A stretch of DNA of 57,257 nt. Origin: a virus. A model generated the notes under the pieces. The model was not told where the DNA came from. It did not search any database and worked only from the letters and a program-made list of their open reading frames with translations. The stretch lies in IMG/VR virus record IMGVR_UViG_3300028806_000013, positions 1 through 57,257 of that record. One strand, written 5' to 3'. Both the position numbers and the translations under genes were made by a program. This document shows, piece after piece, positions 15,464-24,327 of this stretch (position 1 is the first letter of the stretch; each line of letters begins with the position of its first letter).

Positions 15464-17082
15464 TTTTCTCCCCATTTCGGTAAATCTTTAGGTCTCATGC
15501 TCGTATCCATCATCGTTTCATCGTCAGGATGCGTTAACCAGCCATTTTGTGATAAATACAATAATAACTGCGCCATCGTATCCACAACGTCTCTAGAGTC
15601 GCCATTCGGGAATATTCCACATAAATCTAAAGTGATATTAGCGAAGTTTCTTAAAGTCGTATAATTGGGGGGCTTAGCGGGGAACCAGATCCTACCGCCA
15701 GAGATATAATGGGTAACAAGTCTGACCCGTTGCATCTTATCGCCAAACTTAGTGGGGTCGAACCCCATGGCATTGATACCGGCTCGTCTCAAGTTCTGTC
15801 TGAGGGAGATACCGGATACTTTAGATTCTACTAATACTAAGTCAGGGATATGTTTTCCGTCTGGCTTTATGATGGATGTTCCCGTGTCGCGATAGTCCTT
15901 GTAGAACCTAATGGCCATATCGTGTAAATCTGGATATTCAACCCTCCCCCGCCACATATTGAGCAAAATGATATTAGGCTGATTATTGCCTTCATAGAAA
16001 AGCCCCCATGTCGTACAAGCTGAATAATCGCTGGTACGCTTATCTTCTAAAGCCGTATCCCAAGATTGGATGACCTGGATAATTTGAGGGGGAACGGTTT
16101 TCTTCCACCATTTGAACCATGCTTTTTTGAGGATACCTCCTTCTTCAGGTGCGGGTCGCTGTTGCAATTGTCCCGCAATGGCATACTCATCATGGAGTTG
16201 TTTTTTAAGTTTAGAGACCACAGCAGCGGTTTTAAATTCTGGCCAGAGAAGTTCGCCATCTTCTTTTCGGGGGTCTTGCCAGGCTCTCCCGACTCTGCAA
16301 GACGGTAGATTAATCGTCCTAGTTCTCCTAGCAGATTCGAATTCCATAGGTAAGATTAATTTCACCCAATCGCTAGAATCTTCCCCTTGAAGTATTAAGC
16401 CAGATACATCTAGCTCATCAATTCTTTGTTGGATGTTGACCATAGCCCCACGGGTATCGTCTCTCATCCGGGTTGGCCAGACTTGTCGCCAGAATCGTAA
16501 GGTCTTCTCTTTGATAGCATCTGATTGACTATCTTTAACGTTATTGATGTCATCCGTTATAAGAATATCACCGCCCTCTCCGGTTGCGGTTCCTTCCACG
16601 CTAGTAGAAATACGGTATCCGCGCTTATCGTTCTCATATCTTTCCTCTAATGTTTTAGTTAGCGTAAAGAGGTGCCCCCAACGTTGTTGGAACCAGGGTG
16701 ATTGAATGACCCTTCTAGCTTTAAGTGCATCTCTGGTAGAAAGAGAGGCCGCATAGGAAGCGCAGATGAATCGAATCTCAGGTTTGGCTATCCAAGTCCA
16801 GACAGGCCAGAGAACGCTGACTAGAGTGCTCTTGCAACAGCCAGGGGGAATGTTTATTAGCAGATATCGGATATCACCATAGGTAACCGCCTCTAGATGC
16901 TCGCAGATAGCGCCTATATGCCATCCGTCTATGAATGGGCGCTTACCTTCTACTTGTTTCCAGGCTTGTTTCACAAATTCATGGAGGGATAGCTCTGCTC
17001 GGAGGCGACTCCGTTCTTCAATTAAGATGTCGAGACGTTCCTGCTTACGAGCGAGGAGTTCTTCAATTCTCTGTGGTTGCAT
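15460..17082 (-). CDS. terL: terminase large subunit, 540 aa
   Basis: DNA-packaging motor. The ATPase domain has Walker A INIPPGCCKST (about 76-86) and Walker B GGDILITDD (about 170-178). The C-terminal RNase H-like nuclease has SWDTA (Asp about 342), VLVESKVSG (Glu about 419) and SRDVVDTMAQ (Asp about 498/501). Length is normal for phages with this terminase. It is on the opposite strand from the virion operon, with its small HTH partner encoded just upstream and overlapping by 20 bases. Confidence 0.96.
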   Translation of the reverse strand: MQPQRIEELLARKQERLDILIEERSRLRAELSLHEFVKQAWKQVEGKRPFIDGWHIGAICEHLEAVTYGDIRYLLINIPPGCCKSTLVSVLWPVWTWIAKPEIRFICASYAASLSTRDALKARRVIQSPWFQQRWGHLFTLTKTLEERYENDKRGYRISTSVEGTATGEGGDILITDDINNVKDSQSDAIKEKTLRFWRQVWPTRMRDDTRGAMVNIQQRIDELDVSGLILQGEDSSDWVKLILPMEFESARRTRTINLPSCRVGRAWQDPRKEDGELLWPEFKTAAVVSKLKKQLHDEYAIAGQLQQRPAPEEGGILKKAWFKWWKKTVPPQIIQVIQSWDTALEDKRTSDYSACTTWGLFYEGNNQPNIILLNMWRGRVEYPDLHDMAIRFYKDYRDTGTSIIKPDGKHIPDLVLVESKVSGISLRQNLRRAGINAMGFDPTKFGDKMQRVRLVTHYISGGRIWFPAKPPNYTTLRNFANITLDLCGIFPNGDSRDVVDTMAQLLLYLSQNGWLTHPDDETMMDTSMRPKDLPKWGEN

Positions 17083-17332
17083 TCTTATGTTTGTAGTGCT
17101 TCTCTATCCATGCCAAAACATCCATTTTCCGATAAAGACATTTTCGAGGGCCCGATAAATAGGGAATGGAATTCTTCTTTGCCCATGCATTTCTTTCTAG
17201 CCAGCTTACTTTATATTCTAAAACAGCGGCAATCGCTTTACGGTCAAAAAGCGCTTCTGGGGGTGCATTCCAGAATTCTTTCTTCATTTCGTTACTTATT
17301 TGAAAATTTTTATTCATGATTTGAGCACTCAT
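17063..17332 (-). CDS. HTH protein upstream of TerL, candidate small terminase, 89 aa
   Basis: Residues about 28-80 (LFDRKAIAAVLEYKVSWLER, then a basic stretch, then MDVLAWIEKHY) look like an AlpA/MerR-type winged helix-turn-helix. Small terminases such as lambda Nu1 use such a fold to recognise packaging sites, and this gene overlaps terL by 20 bases. The small-terminase assignment is inference from fold and position; a transcription regulator is the alternative. Confidence 0.7.
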   Translation of the reverse strand: MSAQIMNKNFQISNEMKKEFWNAPPEALFDRKAIAAVLEYKVSWLERNAWAKKNSIPYLSGPRKCLYRKMDVLAWIEKHYKHKNATTEN

Positions 17333-17413
17333 TTGTTAATCCTTCCAAGCTAATCAAATCTATTCAAAACTAGACGGTACTTATTCCAAAATACTAGGAA
17401 AATCATACACTTA

Positions 17414-17442
17414 TTGTATATTTTTTGTATAGTTTTTATAGT
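17414..17442 (+). promoter_or_regulatory. candidate promoter of the virion operon
   Basis: TTGTAT (17414-17419), a 17-base spacer and TATAGT (17437-17442), 35 bases before the GTG of the portal gene. The -35 matches 4 of 6 consensus positions; the -10 is the same TATAGT seen in the two other plus-strand promoters. Confidence 0.6.
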
Positions 17443-17476
17443 AGTTATGTTTGAATAATTTGACGTAAGGGATATT

Positions 17477-19894
17477 GTGTCAACACCATTTCCGTTCAGT
17501 CCAGACCAAGGTAATCAAGCTGGGTTTCCAGACATGTCTCAAGGTGACCCTTCAATTCTGAAAATGCAGGGAGAGCAACCTTACTTTCAAGATGAAGAGC
17601 CAGAGCAAGCACCGATGGATGTTTTACCGGAGGGTGCTTTCTACGCCAATCTTGCTGAAGACATGGAACAGGATGAGTTAGAAAAGTTATCCACAGAAAT
17701 ACTGGAAGGGATTCAGGACGATAGGATTTCTCGTCAAGACTGGGAAAATACCAACAACACCGTTCTCAAACAAATTGGATTCAATGTCACAGAACCTAAG
17801 AACTCTGGTTTTGTAAACCTCTGTATGGCTTATGATTCGACGCTAGCGACTGCTTTAGTTCGATTCTTCTCTGTGGCTAGGGCTGAGTTATTTCCTTCTA
17901 AGGGGCCTGTAGAGACAGAAATTGAGGGTTCCAAGAACGAGCAGACAGAAGACCAGGCTCGGCGCATCAAGAGCTTCATGAATTATTACTTAAAATATAT
18001 TGATAAGCCCTATTACCGAGATTCAGAACGCCTCATTCTTTATACAGCTCTTTTTGGATGCGGATTCAGAAAGGTTTACCAAGACCCCATTCTAAAGCGC
18101 CCAATAGCCCGTTTTGTTAAGCCTCAAGATTTCATTGTTGATAATAATACCGTGAGCCTCCTAGATTCCCCTAGAATGACCCAAATCTTACATTTGAGTA
18201 AGAAGGAAATCATCTTAAGGCAATTATCGGGTGATTTCTTAGATGTAAAGTTGCCTAAGATTAATGATGACAATGCGGAAGAAGGGGAAGATTCACCCAC
18301 TTTGAAGACCGTTAAACGGCAAGAGGGCATTCAGACCGATACGGCTGATAACAAATCGCTCTTCGATTTTTATGAATGTCATATTGATTTAGATTTAGAC
18401 GGAGATACACTCGCATTCCCAGAAGATAATACCGAAGATGATGGGGATGAAGAAGACAAGAAGAATTCGATTCCTAGACCTTATATTGTCACTGTTTGCG
18501 CCACTACCAAGAAGGTGATGTCTATTCGCCGAAACTGGCGTGAAGGTGATGAGATGTACGAAAAAATCAAGTATTTCGTTCATTATTATTACCTACCTGG
18601 TTTTGGTATTTATGGACTTGGCCTATCTCATCTGATTGGTTCTAACGCTATCACTTTAAATTCTCTTCTTAGACAGCTTATCAATGCGGGTATCTTCAAG
18701 AACTATCCAGCCGGTCTTAAAGTCAAAGGGATGCGAATTGAGGATAATGACAAGGCATTACAACCGGGTGAATTTAGGGATGTTGAGACGGGTGGATTGC
18801 CGGTTAACCAAGCCTTTATGCCGATGCCTTATGATGAGCCTTCTCAAGTGCTTAATATGCTCCGTGAGAAGCTTGTAGAGCAAACCCAATCTTTAGCATC
18901 CACTACTGAGATACAGCTCTCAGAGCTCAATCAGAACGCGCCTGTTGGGACGACTTTAGCAGCCCTAGAGTCTAATGGCATTGTGCAGTCCACTATTTTA
19001 AGGTCATTCCACAGTTGTTTATCTGAAGAATTCCAGATGTTATATGACTGTTTTTCAGAATACTTTACCGATGAACCTTACCCATTTGCGACTGGCGGTG
19101 CTGAAAATGTGATTATGAAAGCTGATTTCCATCCGGGAATATCAGTAAGACCGGTTTCAGACCCATCCGTTATGACCAATATGCAGCGCGTGATGCGGGC
19201 TGAATATATCAAAGGATTAGTCGCTGAAGCCCCCGATTTGTTTAACAAGAGGGCTATCTATAGGCGCGTGTTAGAAACTTTAAATATCAGTGACATTGAT
19301 GATTTATTTGTGCCTGAAGAGCAACCAACGCCCCCATTAGACCCTGTCACTGAAAACATGCATTTAATTCAAGGTCAGCCAGTGGCTGCGGCTATCTGGC
19401 AAGACCATAAAGCCCATATTGAAGTGCATACCTCCTTACCTCAGCAGACCCCTCAATCTCAAGCGCATTGTCAGGAGCATTTAGCGATGCAGTATTTGAT
19501 TGAGATGCAGATGGCGATGGGTATGGAAATGCCGGATGAACAAGCGCTTCAAGACCATGATGTTCAGAATCAAATTGCGTTGAGAGCCGCTGAAGTTGCT
19601 AAGCAGCAGAAAGCTGAGATGAGTCAACATGAAGCCGCTAATGCGCCTCCTGATGCAAATACCGTGATGATGATGGATATTGAGCAGCGTCGAGAGTCCG
19701 ACCAAACCCGAAAAGAGATAGCTGAGTTGAAAGCCGAAACAGATGCTTATAAAGAACAGATGAGATTAGAGCTTGCTAAGCTGAAATTAGAAATAGAACA
19801 ACAGATGGCCCAAGAGAAAAATGAAGTTGATTTAGCGATAGCTGAGATGAAACAACCCCATGAGGAAATGCAGCATGAAATCAGACAAGATTAA
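17477..19894 (+). CDS. portal (head-tail connector) protein, 805 aa
   Basis: Forms the dodecameric ring through which DNA enters and leaves the capsid. Length, position as first late gene next to terminase, a long helical region with many acidic residues, and the Gln/Glu/Lys-rich C-terminal coiled coil (about 680-805) fit podovirus-type portals. The core (GFVNLCMAYDSTLATALVRF near 105 and the FGIYGLGLSHLIGSNA region near 375) supports this. The start is GTG 17477 with AAGG upstream. Confidence 0.85.
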   Translation: MSTPFPFSPDQGNQAGFPDMSQGDPSILKMQGEQPYFQDEEPEQAPMDVLPEGAFYANLAEDMEQDELEKLSTEILEGIQDDRISRQDWENTNNTVLKQIGFNVTEPKNSGFVNLCMAYDSTLATALVRFFSVARAELFPSKGPVETEIEGSKNEQTEDQARRIKSFMNYYLKYIDKPYYRDSERLILYTALFGCGFRKVYQDPILKRPIARFVKPQDFIVDNNTVSLLDSPRMTQILHLSKKEIILRQLSGDFLDVKLPKINDDNAEEGEDSPTLKTVKRQEGIQTDTADNKSLFDFYECHIDLDLDGDTLAFPEDNTEDDGDEEDKKNSIPRPYIVTVCATTKKVMSIRRNWREGDEMYEKIKYFVHYYYLPGFGIYGLGLSHLIGSNAITLNSLLRQLINAGIFKNYPAGLKVKGMRIEDNDKALQPGEFRDVETGGLPVNQAFMPMPYDEPSQVLNMLREKLVEQTQSLASTTEIQLSELNQNAPVGTTLAALESNGIVQSTILRSFHSCLSEEFQMLYDCFSEYFTDEPYPFATGGAENVIMKADFHPGISVRPVSDPSVMTNMQRVMRAEYIKGLVAEAPDLFNKRAIYRRVLETLNISDIDDLFVPEEQPTPPLDPVTENMHLIQGQPVAAAIWQDHKAHIEVHTSLPQQTPQSQAHCQEHLAMQYLIEMQMAMGMEMPDEQALQDHDVQNQIALRAAEVAKQQKAEMSQHEAANAPPDANTVMMMDIEQRRESDQTRKEIAELKAETDAYKEQMRLELAKLKLEIEQQMAQEKNEVDLAIAEMKQPHEEMQHEIRQD

Positions 19895-20666
19895 ATGTAC
19901 GGCTGGTTATCAAGGCAAAAAAGATTCTATGAGAAATCGTTCTCAGGGAATAATTAAGAAAGCGATGGGTGGAGTGATGCCAGGGCCTATAGTGCCGCCA
20001 CAGATGCCCCAGCCTGATATCAGCTTACAGTTATCCCGAGGGGCATATAATCCCAATGCTGAGGCTAATATTGGTGGGTATCAATTAGATACGGCTTTAT
20101 CTAATAAGAAGACGCGCACTTATCATAATCCTGAAACAAAACAGACTTATATTTCGCATAAAGGAACAGATCCTAAAGATAGAAATGATTTGAAGAATGA
20201 TTTTCTAATCACCACTGGACTATTGAATAGAAATACTTCAAAACGAGTTAGGAATGCTGAAAATATAGCCAGGAGTGCGCAAGAAAAATACGGCAATAAT
20301 ATTACTAACGTCGGTCATTCTCTAGGCGGTACGATGGCTGAACAGACAGGTCGGCGATTAAGGCCAGAAAATAGCGCAGTCGTTGGTTACAATCCCGGAA
20401 TGTCCCCTTTAAATGTGGGGAAAGGATTATTTCAAAAAGCTTCTGCCTATTTAAATCCTAATTCAAATAAGACTCAAAAACTTCAGAATGTGACTCGTCA
20501 TACAACAGGCGTTGCCCCCATTTCTATGGGCGGTTTATTTCACGCTGGTAATACCGTCGTTCATAAACCAACCTCTTTTAATCCACATGGATTGAGCAAC
20601 TTTAAAAAAGGTGGCGTAGCCAAGTTGAAACAACCCAAAAAGGAAACTCGAAATGAATGCAGATGA
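19875..20666 (+). CDS. class-3-lipase-like protein in the virion operon, 263 aa
   Basis: Start at ATG 19875, with GAGGAA about 9 bases upstream. YISHKGTD (about 92-99) matches the RGT-type motif and NVGHSLGG (about 145-152, nucleophile Ser149) the elbow of class-3 lipases and related alpha/beta hydrolases; NPGMSP follows in the usual place. The N-terminus (AGYQGKKDSMRNRSQGI) resembles that of the next gene product. Lying between portal and scaffold, it is probably virion-associated and may act on host lipid during entry; both points are inference. Confidence 0.72.
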   Translation: MKSDKIKCTAGYQGKKDSMRNRSQGIIKKAMGGVMPGPIVPPQMPQPDISLQLSRGAYNPNAEANIGGYQLDTALSNKKTRTYHNPETKQTYISHKGTDPKDRNDLKNDFLITTGLLNRNTSKRVRNAENIARSAQEKYGNNITNVGHSLGGTMAEQTGRRLRPENSAVVGYNPGMSPLNVGKGLFQKASAYLNPNSNKTQKLQNVTRHTTGVAPISMGGLFHAGNTVVHKPTSFNPHGLSNFKKGGVAKLKQPKKETRNECR

Positions 20667-21261
20667 AATGCCAATCAAATATGAAGCTGGATATCCCGGT
20701 AAAGACTTAATGAGAAGTCGTGCTAAAAACATTATGGATGAAGAAATGAAGCTATCAGGTGTTAGAAAAGCTGCCCCTTCTAGTTTCTCCTCTCCTGAAA
20801 AGACCAAGATGCGTTACTACAAGAAAGGGGGTGCAGTGAAATTCGCTACTGGTGGTGCTTTGCCAGCTCCTAAAAGTCCATTCGAAAGCGCTTCCAAAGC
20901 AATGGGCGAAGTTCCGATGAAAAAAGGTGGCGGCGTTAGATTCGCAGATAAATTTGGTGACCCGGAAACGATGAAAAAAGGTGGAAAAGTTAAAATGGCA
21001 ATGGGTGGTATGCCAGGAATGATGGCCGCACGCGGAATGCATGGGATGATGAAACGTCCAATGGAAATGGCACGGCCTGCTCAACAAACACCGATGAATA
21101 CTGAACAGCAAGCGCCCATGAAGAAAGGCGGAAAGGTTAAAAAGGAATGCGGTGGTGGTGCTATGAAGATGGCCATGGGCGGTTCTGGAAAGATTCGTCA
21201 TAAAGAAATGACAGCTGCTGGAAAACCCATTAATAAGAAAGGTAGTGTCAGAATGAAATGA
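20653..21261 (+). CDS. KKGG-repeat basic protein, 202 aa
   Basis: After an N-terminal AGYPGKDLMRSRAKNI motif shared with the upstream lipase-like protein, it carries about four MKKGG/YKKGG repeats, several followed by V(K/R) and MAMGG. It is highly basic, Met- and Gly-rich and probably disordered. Proteins of this style occur beside the portal and capsid genes of aquatic podoviruses and may bind packaged DNA. Function is inferred from composition and position only. Confidence 0.7.
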   Translation: MNADEMPIKYEAGYPGKDLMRSRAKNIMDEEMKLSGVRKAAPSSFSSPEKTKMRYYKKGGAVKFATGGALPAPKSPFESASKAMGEVPMKKGGGVRFADKFGDPETMKKGGKVKMAMGGMPGMMAARGMHGMMKRPMEMARPAQQTPMNTEQQAPMKKGGKVKKECGGGAMKMAMGGSGKIRHKEMTAAGKPINKKGSVRMK

Positions 21262-21497
21262 TAATTAAATTTTGCGAGACATTCCTTCTAGAAATCAGAC
21301 AAGAAAAGAACGCACTTGAAAATAGGCTCTGTAAAGGGCCTATTTCTGGATGGGATGATGTCAAAGATTTAAGAGGTGAAATCAGAGGACTTGAAAAGTG
21401 TGAACAAAAGGCCATAGAGCTTTATAAAAGAATGTTTAACAGTAAAAGATTAGCGGCAGTTGCCGAAAGGAGCGAAGATGAGCGAAATAGTATCTAG
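21258..21497 (+). CDS. hypothetical coiled-coil protein, 79 aa
   Basis: A small charged helical protein starting in an ATGA-type overlap. Phage virion operons often carry a protein of this size between portal and scaffold. Overlaps the next gene by 20 bases. Confidence 0.65.
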   Translation: MIIKFCETFLLEIRQEKNALENRLCKGPISGWDDVKDLRGEIRGLEKCEQKAIELYKRMFNSKRLAAVAERSEDERNSI

Positions 21498-21999
21498 CAT
21501 GACGAGTTACATTAAAGATGATGAAATTGAAAGTTCAAAAGAAGCCGTCTTTAAAATATTAGAAGATGAATATTGGAATAAGAAATATATTGATACAGAC
21601 GGTCGGGAAGTAACCGTTACAAGTCATCAAAAAGCAGAAAAGTTCGAATTACCCCCTTGTTCTGGTTACAACATGATTATCAAAATGTGTGACCGATATG
21701 AAGAGAAAATAGTTATCAAAGATAAAGATGGTAAGGACGTTAATCTTATTATTCCAGCAAGTGTTAGTGCGAATGATAAATACACCACTACTGTTGGCTG
21801 GGTAATTGCTCAAGGCCCTGAATGCTATCGAGATAAAGAACGATTTCCGAGTGGCGCACGTTGTCGAGTAGGAGATTTTATTTTATTTCCTCGATATGCT
21901 GGTGGAGCGGTTATGAATTACTTAGGGATTAATGTCAAAATTATAGAAGATGTGCATTGTATGAGCCCACTAAAAGACCCTTCTTATATTATTCAATAG
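21478..21999 (+). CDS. GroES-like phage protein, 173 aa
   Basis: Start at ATG 21478 with AAAGGAG about 6 bases upstream. The second half, VGWVIAQGPECYRDKERFP then GARCRVGDFILFPRYAGG and a closing NVKIIEDVH-MSPLKDP, follows the GroES beta-barrel pattern of phage co-chaperonins placed near capsid genes. It may adapt host GroEL for coat folding, as T4 gp31 does. The first half is extra and unassigned, and the classic mobile loop is not obvious. Confidence 0.65.
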   Translation: MSEIVSSMTSYIKDDEIESSKEAVFKILEDEYWNKKYIDTDGREVTVTSHQKAEKFELPPCSGYNMIIKMCDRYEEKIVIKDKDGKDVNLIIPASVSANDKYTTTVGWVIAQGPECYRDKERFPSGARCRVGDFILFPRYAGGAVMNYLGINVKIIEDVHCMSPLKDPSYIIQ

Positions 22000-22009
22000 G
22001 AGCTATAAA

Positions 22010-23008
22010 ATGGAAGAAAATGAAAATCAATTTCCAGATGAACCGGAAGCAGTAGAGGATTCTACGTCCCAAGACGAATCTGAGCCAGACCAGGAGCCAG
22101 AAGGCGAGGAAAGCGAGCAGGAAAGCCCGCAACCAGCCCCCAAACGGCCTAAAATCTCTGCACAGACGCGCATTAATCAAATTACGCGTGAAAAGTTCCA
22201 AGCATTAGAGATTGCTGAAAGAATGCGGCAAGAAAATGAGCAGCTTCAGCAAGAAATGATTCGTTTACATACTAAAACTGAGGCTTCTACCAAAGCGGCA
22301 TTGGCTCAGTATACGAGCGCAACAGAACTTCGTCTGCAACAGGCTAAACAAGCCTTTAAACAGGCCTATGAATCGGGTGATATTGATGCTCAAACAGATG
22401 CGCAAGCTAAAATAGCTGAAGTTAGCTCTGAAATGCAGCAAGTGAAGGCTTGGGAAGCAGAAGATAATTGGAATAAAAAACAACAAGCCGAGATTCAGCA
22501 ACAACAACACTATCAGCAACCAACTGTTCAGCAACAAATGCAGCAACAGCAATATCAGCAACCCTATGAGCAGGCACCTGTTGTAACTCCTGAATCTCAG
22601 ATGTGGTTAGATAGTAATCCTTGGTTGGATGAGAATAATCCAGACCATAACCCTGAATTAGCTGAACGAGTTATGACCTATTCAGACCAATTAGATAATT
22701 ATCTTTATCAGAATGGTCAAGCGAATAAGATTGGACGCGCTGAATATTTTCAAGCAATTAACGCCCATGTTCGGGAAATAACAGGAACACCACAAAGGAG
22801 AGCATTACCGATGAAAGCGAGCAGAACACCCGTGGGTGGTGTCCGTAGTAATAGCGGATATATGAATAATCAAAGGCAGCCTAAAGAACTTCCAGCAGAA
22901 CATCAGGAAATGATGAAGCATTGGAAGGTTAATCCGGAAGAGGCTAAAGCATATCGTAAAGAATATCACGACGACATTACTAATGGTCGTGCATCCTGGG
23001 GGAGATAA
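22010..23008 (+). CDS. capsid scaffolding-like protein, 332 aa
   Basis: AGGAG lies upstream of the ATG. The N-terminal 50 residues are acidic, the middle is a long coiled coil, then a Gln-rich stretch (about 160-190), and the C-terminus is basic (RKEYHDDITNGRASWGR). Acidic start, coiled coil and basic coat-binding tail immediately before the coat genes are the usual form of a scaffolding protein. Confidence 0.75.
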   Translation: MEENENQFPDEPEAVEDSTSQDESEPDQEPEGEESEQESPQPAPKRPKISAQTRINQITREKFQALEIAERMRQENEQLQQEMIRLHTKTEASTKAALAQYTSATELRLQQAKQAFKQAYESGDIDAQTDAQAKIAEVSSEMQQVKAWEAEDNWNKKQQAEIQQQQHYQQPTVQQQMQQQQYQQPYEQAPVVTPESQMWLDSNPWLDENNPDHNPELAERVMTYSDQLDNYLYQNGQANKIGRAEYFQAINAHVREITGTPQRRALPMKASRTPVGGVRSNSGYMNNQRQPKELPAEHQEMMKHWKVNPEEAKAYRKEYHDDITNGRASWGR

Positions 23009-23010
23009 TC

Positions 23011-23511
23011 ATGTCAAAGACAATACGCGAACCAAGACAAACACGAGCTGAAGAACATAGTATGTCAGAACGTTATGCTCAATATGAAAAAGCATTGGAT
23101 AGAGTCGAATTCAAACACGACCTCTGGGTAGATGAATCGCTTATCCCAGACGGAATGGAATATCGTTGGCTTCGAACCGCGACTCATGGTGTTCCTGATG
23201 ACGGGAATGTAGCTAAGGGCGAAGGCGCTTGTTGGACAGCGGTTCCAGCCGGTCGTCATCCAGAGCTAGCTTCTAATGACCATATTGGCAAACACGATTC
23301 TCGTTATGGATATTACTTTAGAGCAGGACTTGTTCTTTATGAGCGTCCTAAGTATTTAGGTGTCAAGGAAATGGAGAAATTGAATAAGCATAACTATAAT
23401 GTTGTGACTTCAATCCCAGCCGCTGATAACTATTTGGGAGATAAAGGAATTCCAGGTCATTTTATGCACAACGATACAATGACTTCTAAAGGAATCGCGT
23501 TTGGTGAATAG
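23011..23511 (+). CDS. virion-operon protein between scaffold and coat, 166 aa
   Basis: Contains DGMEYRWLRTATHGVPDDGN, ACWTAVPAGRHPEL and AGLVLYERP, a pattern recurring in phage proteins encoded just before the capsid gene. GGGGAGA stands upstream. A homologous protein is encoded early in this genome (6041-6475). Probably a minor head protein; exact role unknown. Confidence 0.8.
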   Translation: MSKTIREPRQTRAEEHSMSERYAQYEKALDRVEFKHDLWVDESLIPDGMEYRWLRTATHGVPDDGNVAKGEGACWTAVPAGRHPELASNDHIGKHDSRYGYYFRAGLVLYERPKYLGVKEMEKLNKHNYNVVTSIPAADNYLGDKGIPGHFMHNDTMTSKGIAFGE

Positions 23512-23540
23512 TGTCGAAGCTATTCAAACAATAAGTGTAT

Positions 23541-23605
23541 TGTATGCTTGAAGCGAAATTATTATCCTGATAATCATTGGGAAACCAAATCGCTTCGAGC
23601 GTGCA
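23541..23605 (+). ncRNA. three-way-junction structured element before the capsid genes
   Basis: 23541-23556 pairs with 23590-23605 over 16 bp, including three G-U pairs. Inside are a hairpin ATTAT/ATAAT (61-65 with 70-74 of this block) and TTGG-GAAA-CCAA with a GNRA tetraloop (23577-23588), giving a clear three-helix junction. A further hairpin, CCGTA/TACGG at 23618-23640, follows. It lies in a 184-base gap in an otherwise tightly packed operon, about 90 bases before the next start. It may control processing or translation of the capsid message. Confidence 0.6.
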
Positions 23606-23695
23606 AAATAAGCGGGACCGTAGCTTTCAATTCGGTACGGCATATGCCTCGTAATTATTTACGGAAATATAAACATATTTGCGGAGACAATTATT

Positions 23696-24316
23696 ATGTC
23701 ATATGGTACCGACGCCCCGTTTGGCCTCCAACCCCGTGTTTCTTTAACCGGTGGTACGTGGAATTGCCAACAAAACGTTTATCAAATTCCTTCTGGTTAC
23801 GCACAAAACATTTTCACTGGTGACCCCGTATTCTTAGGTGCTGATGGATATATCCATGTTTCACCTGATGCGAATGCTAGTGCATTGTATTTAGGTGTAT
23901 TCTTTGGGTGTGAATTCAGTATCGCTGTTCCTAATGCAGCTGGAAACTTTGTTTTCTCTCCTTTCTGGCCAGCGAATCAAGCCACTTTAAATGCGGCTGT
24001 TGTAAATTGCTTTGTGGTTGATGACCCCACTGTTGAATACAGTATTCAATGTGGACACGCCGGTAACACAACTACCTTTACCCAAGCTAATGTTGGTAAG
24101 AACTATGCCATCACTATCGGAACAGGTAGCACATTAACCGGTCAATCTGGTGCGTTCTTAGATTTAACTTCAACCAGCAATACAGCGGCTTTCAAAGTAA
24201 TTCGTTTAGAGCCATCCATTAACCCATTACAAGTACAGGGTAACCCTTATGTGAACGTTGTCGGCGTGTTTAACGCAGATACCTATAAGAGCCTCGGTAC
24301 CGTTAACCCAACATAA
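23696..24316 (+). CDS. capsid-associated (decoration-type) protein, 206 aa
   Basis: Beta-rich, Gly/Asn/Thr-rich protein with GCGGAGA upstream of the ATG. Position immediately before the coat protein and composition fit a head decoration or stabilising protein. The start is well supported, although another open frame overlaps from upstream. Confidence 0.75.
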   Translation: MSYGTDAPFGLQPRVSLTGGTWNCQQNVYQIPSGYAQNIFTGDPVFLGADGYIHVSPDANASALYLGVFFGCEFSIAVPNAAGNFVFSPFWPANQATLNAAVVNCFVVDDPTVEYSIQCGHAGNTTTFTQANVGKNYAITIGTGSTLTGQSGAFLDLTSTSNTAAFKVIRLEPSINPLQVQGNPYVNVVGVFNADTYKSLGTVNPT

Positions 24317-24327
24317 GGAGATAAACA

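Noticed and set aside
20755-21201. 148-aa minus-strand frame
   Set aside because: Opposite the KKGG-repeat gene; its His/Phe/Ser-rich composition is the antisense of Lys/Met/Gly codons.
23541-23605. Hammerhead ribozyme
   Set aside because: A three-way junction is present, but the conserved CUGANGA and GAAA core strands are not in the required positions.
23548-23823. 91-aa gene overlapping the decoration protein
   Set aside because: It runs through the three-way-junction structure and into the next gene in another frame, has no ribosome site and unnatural composition.
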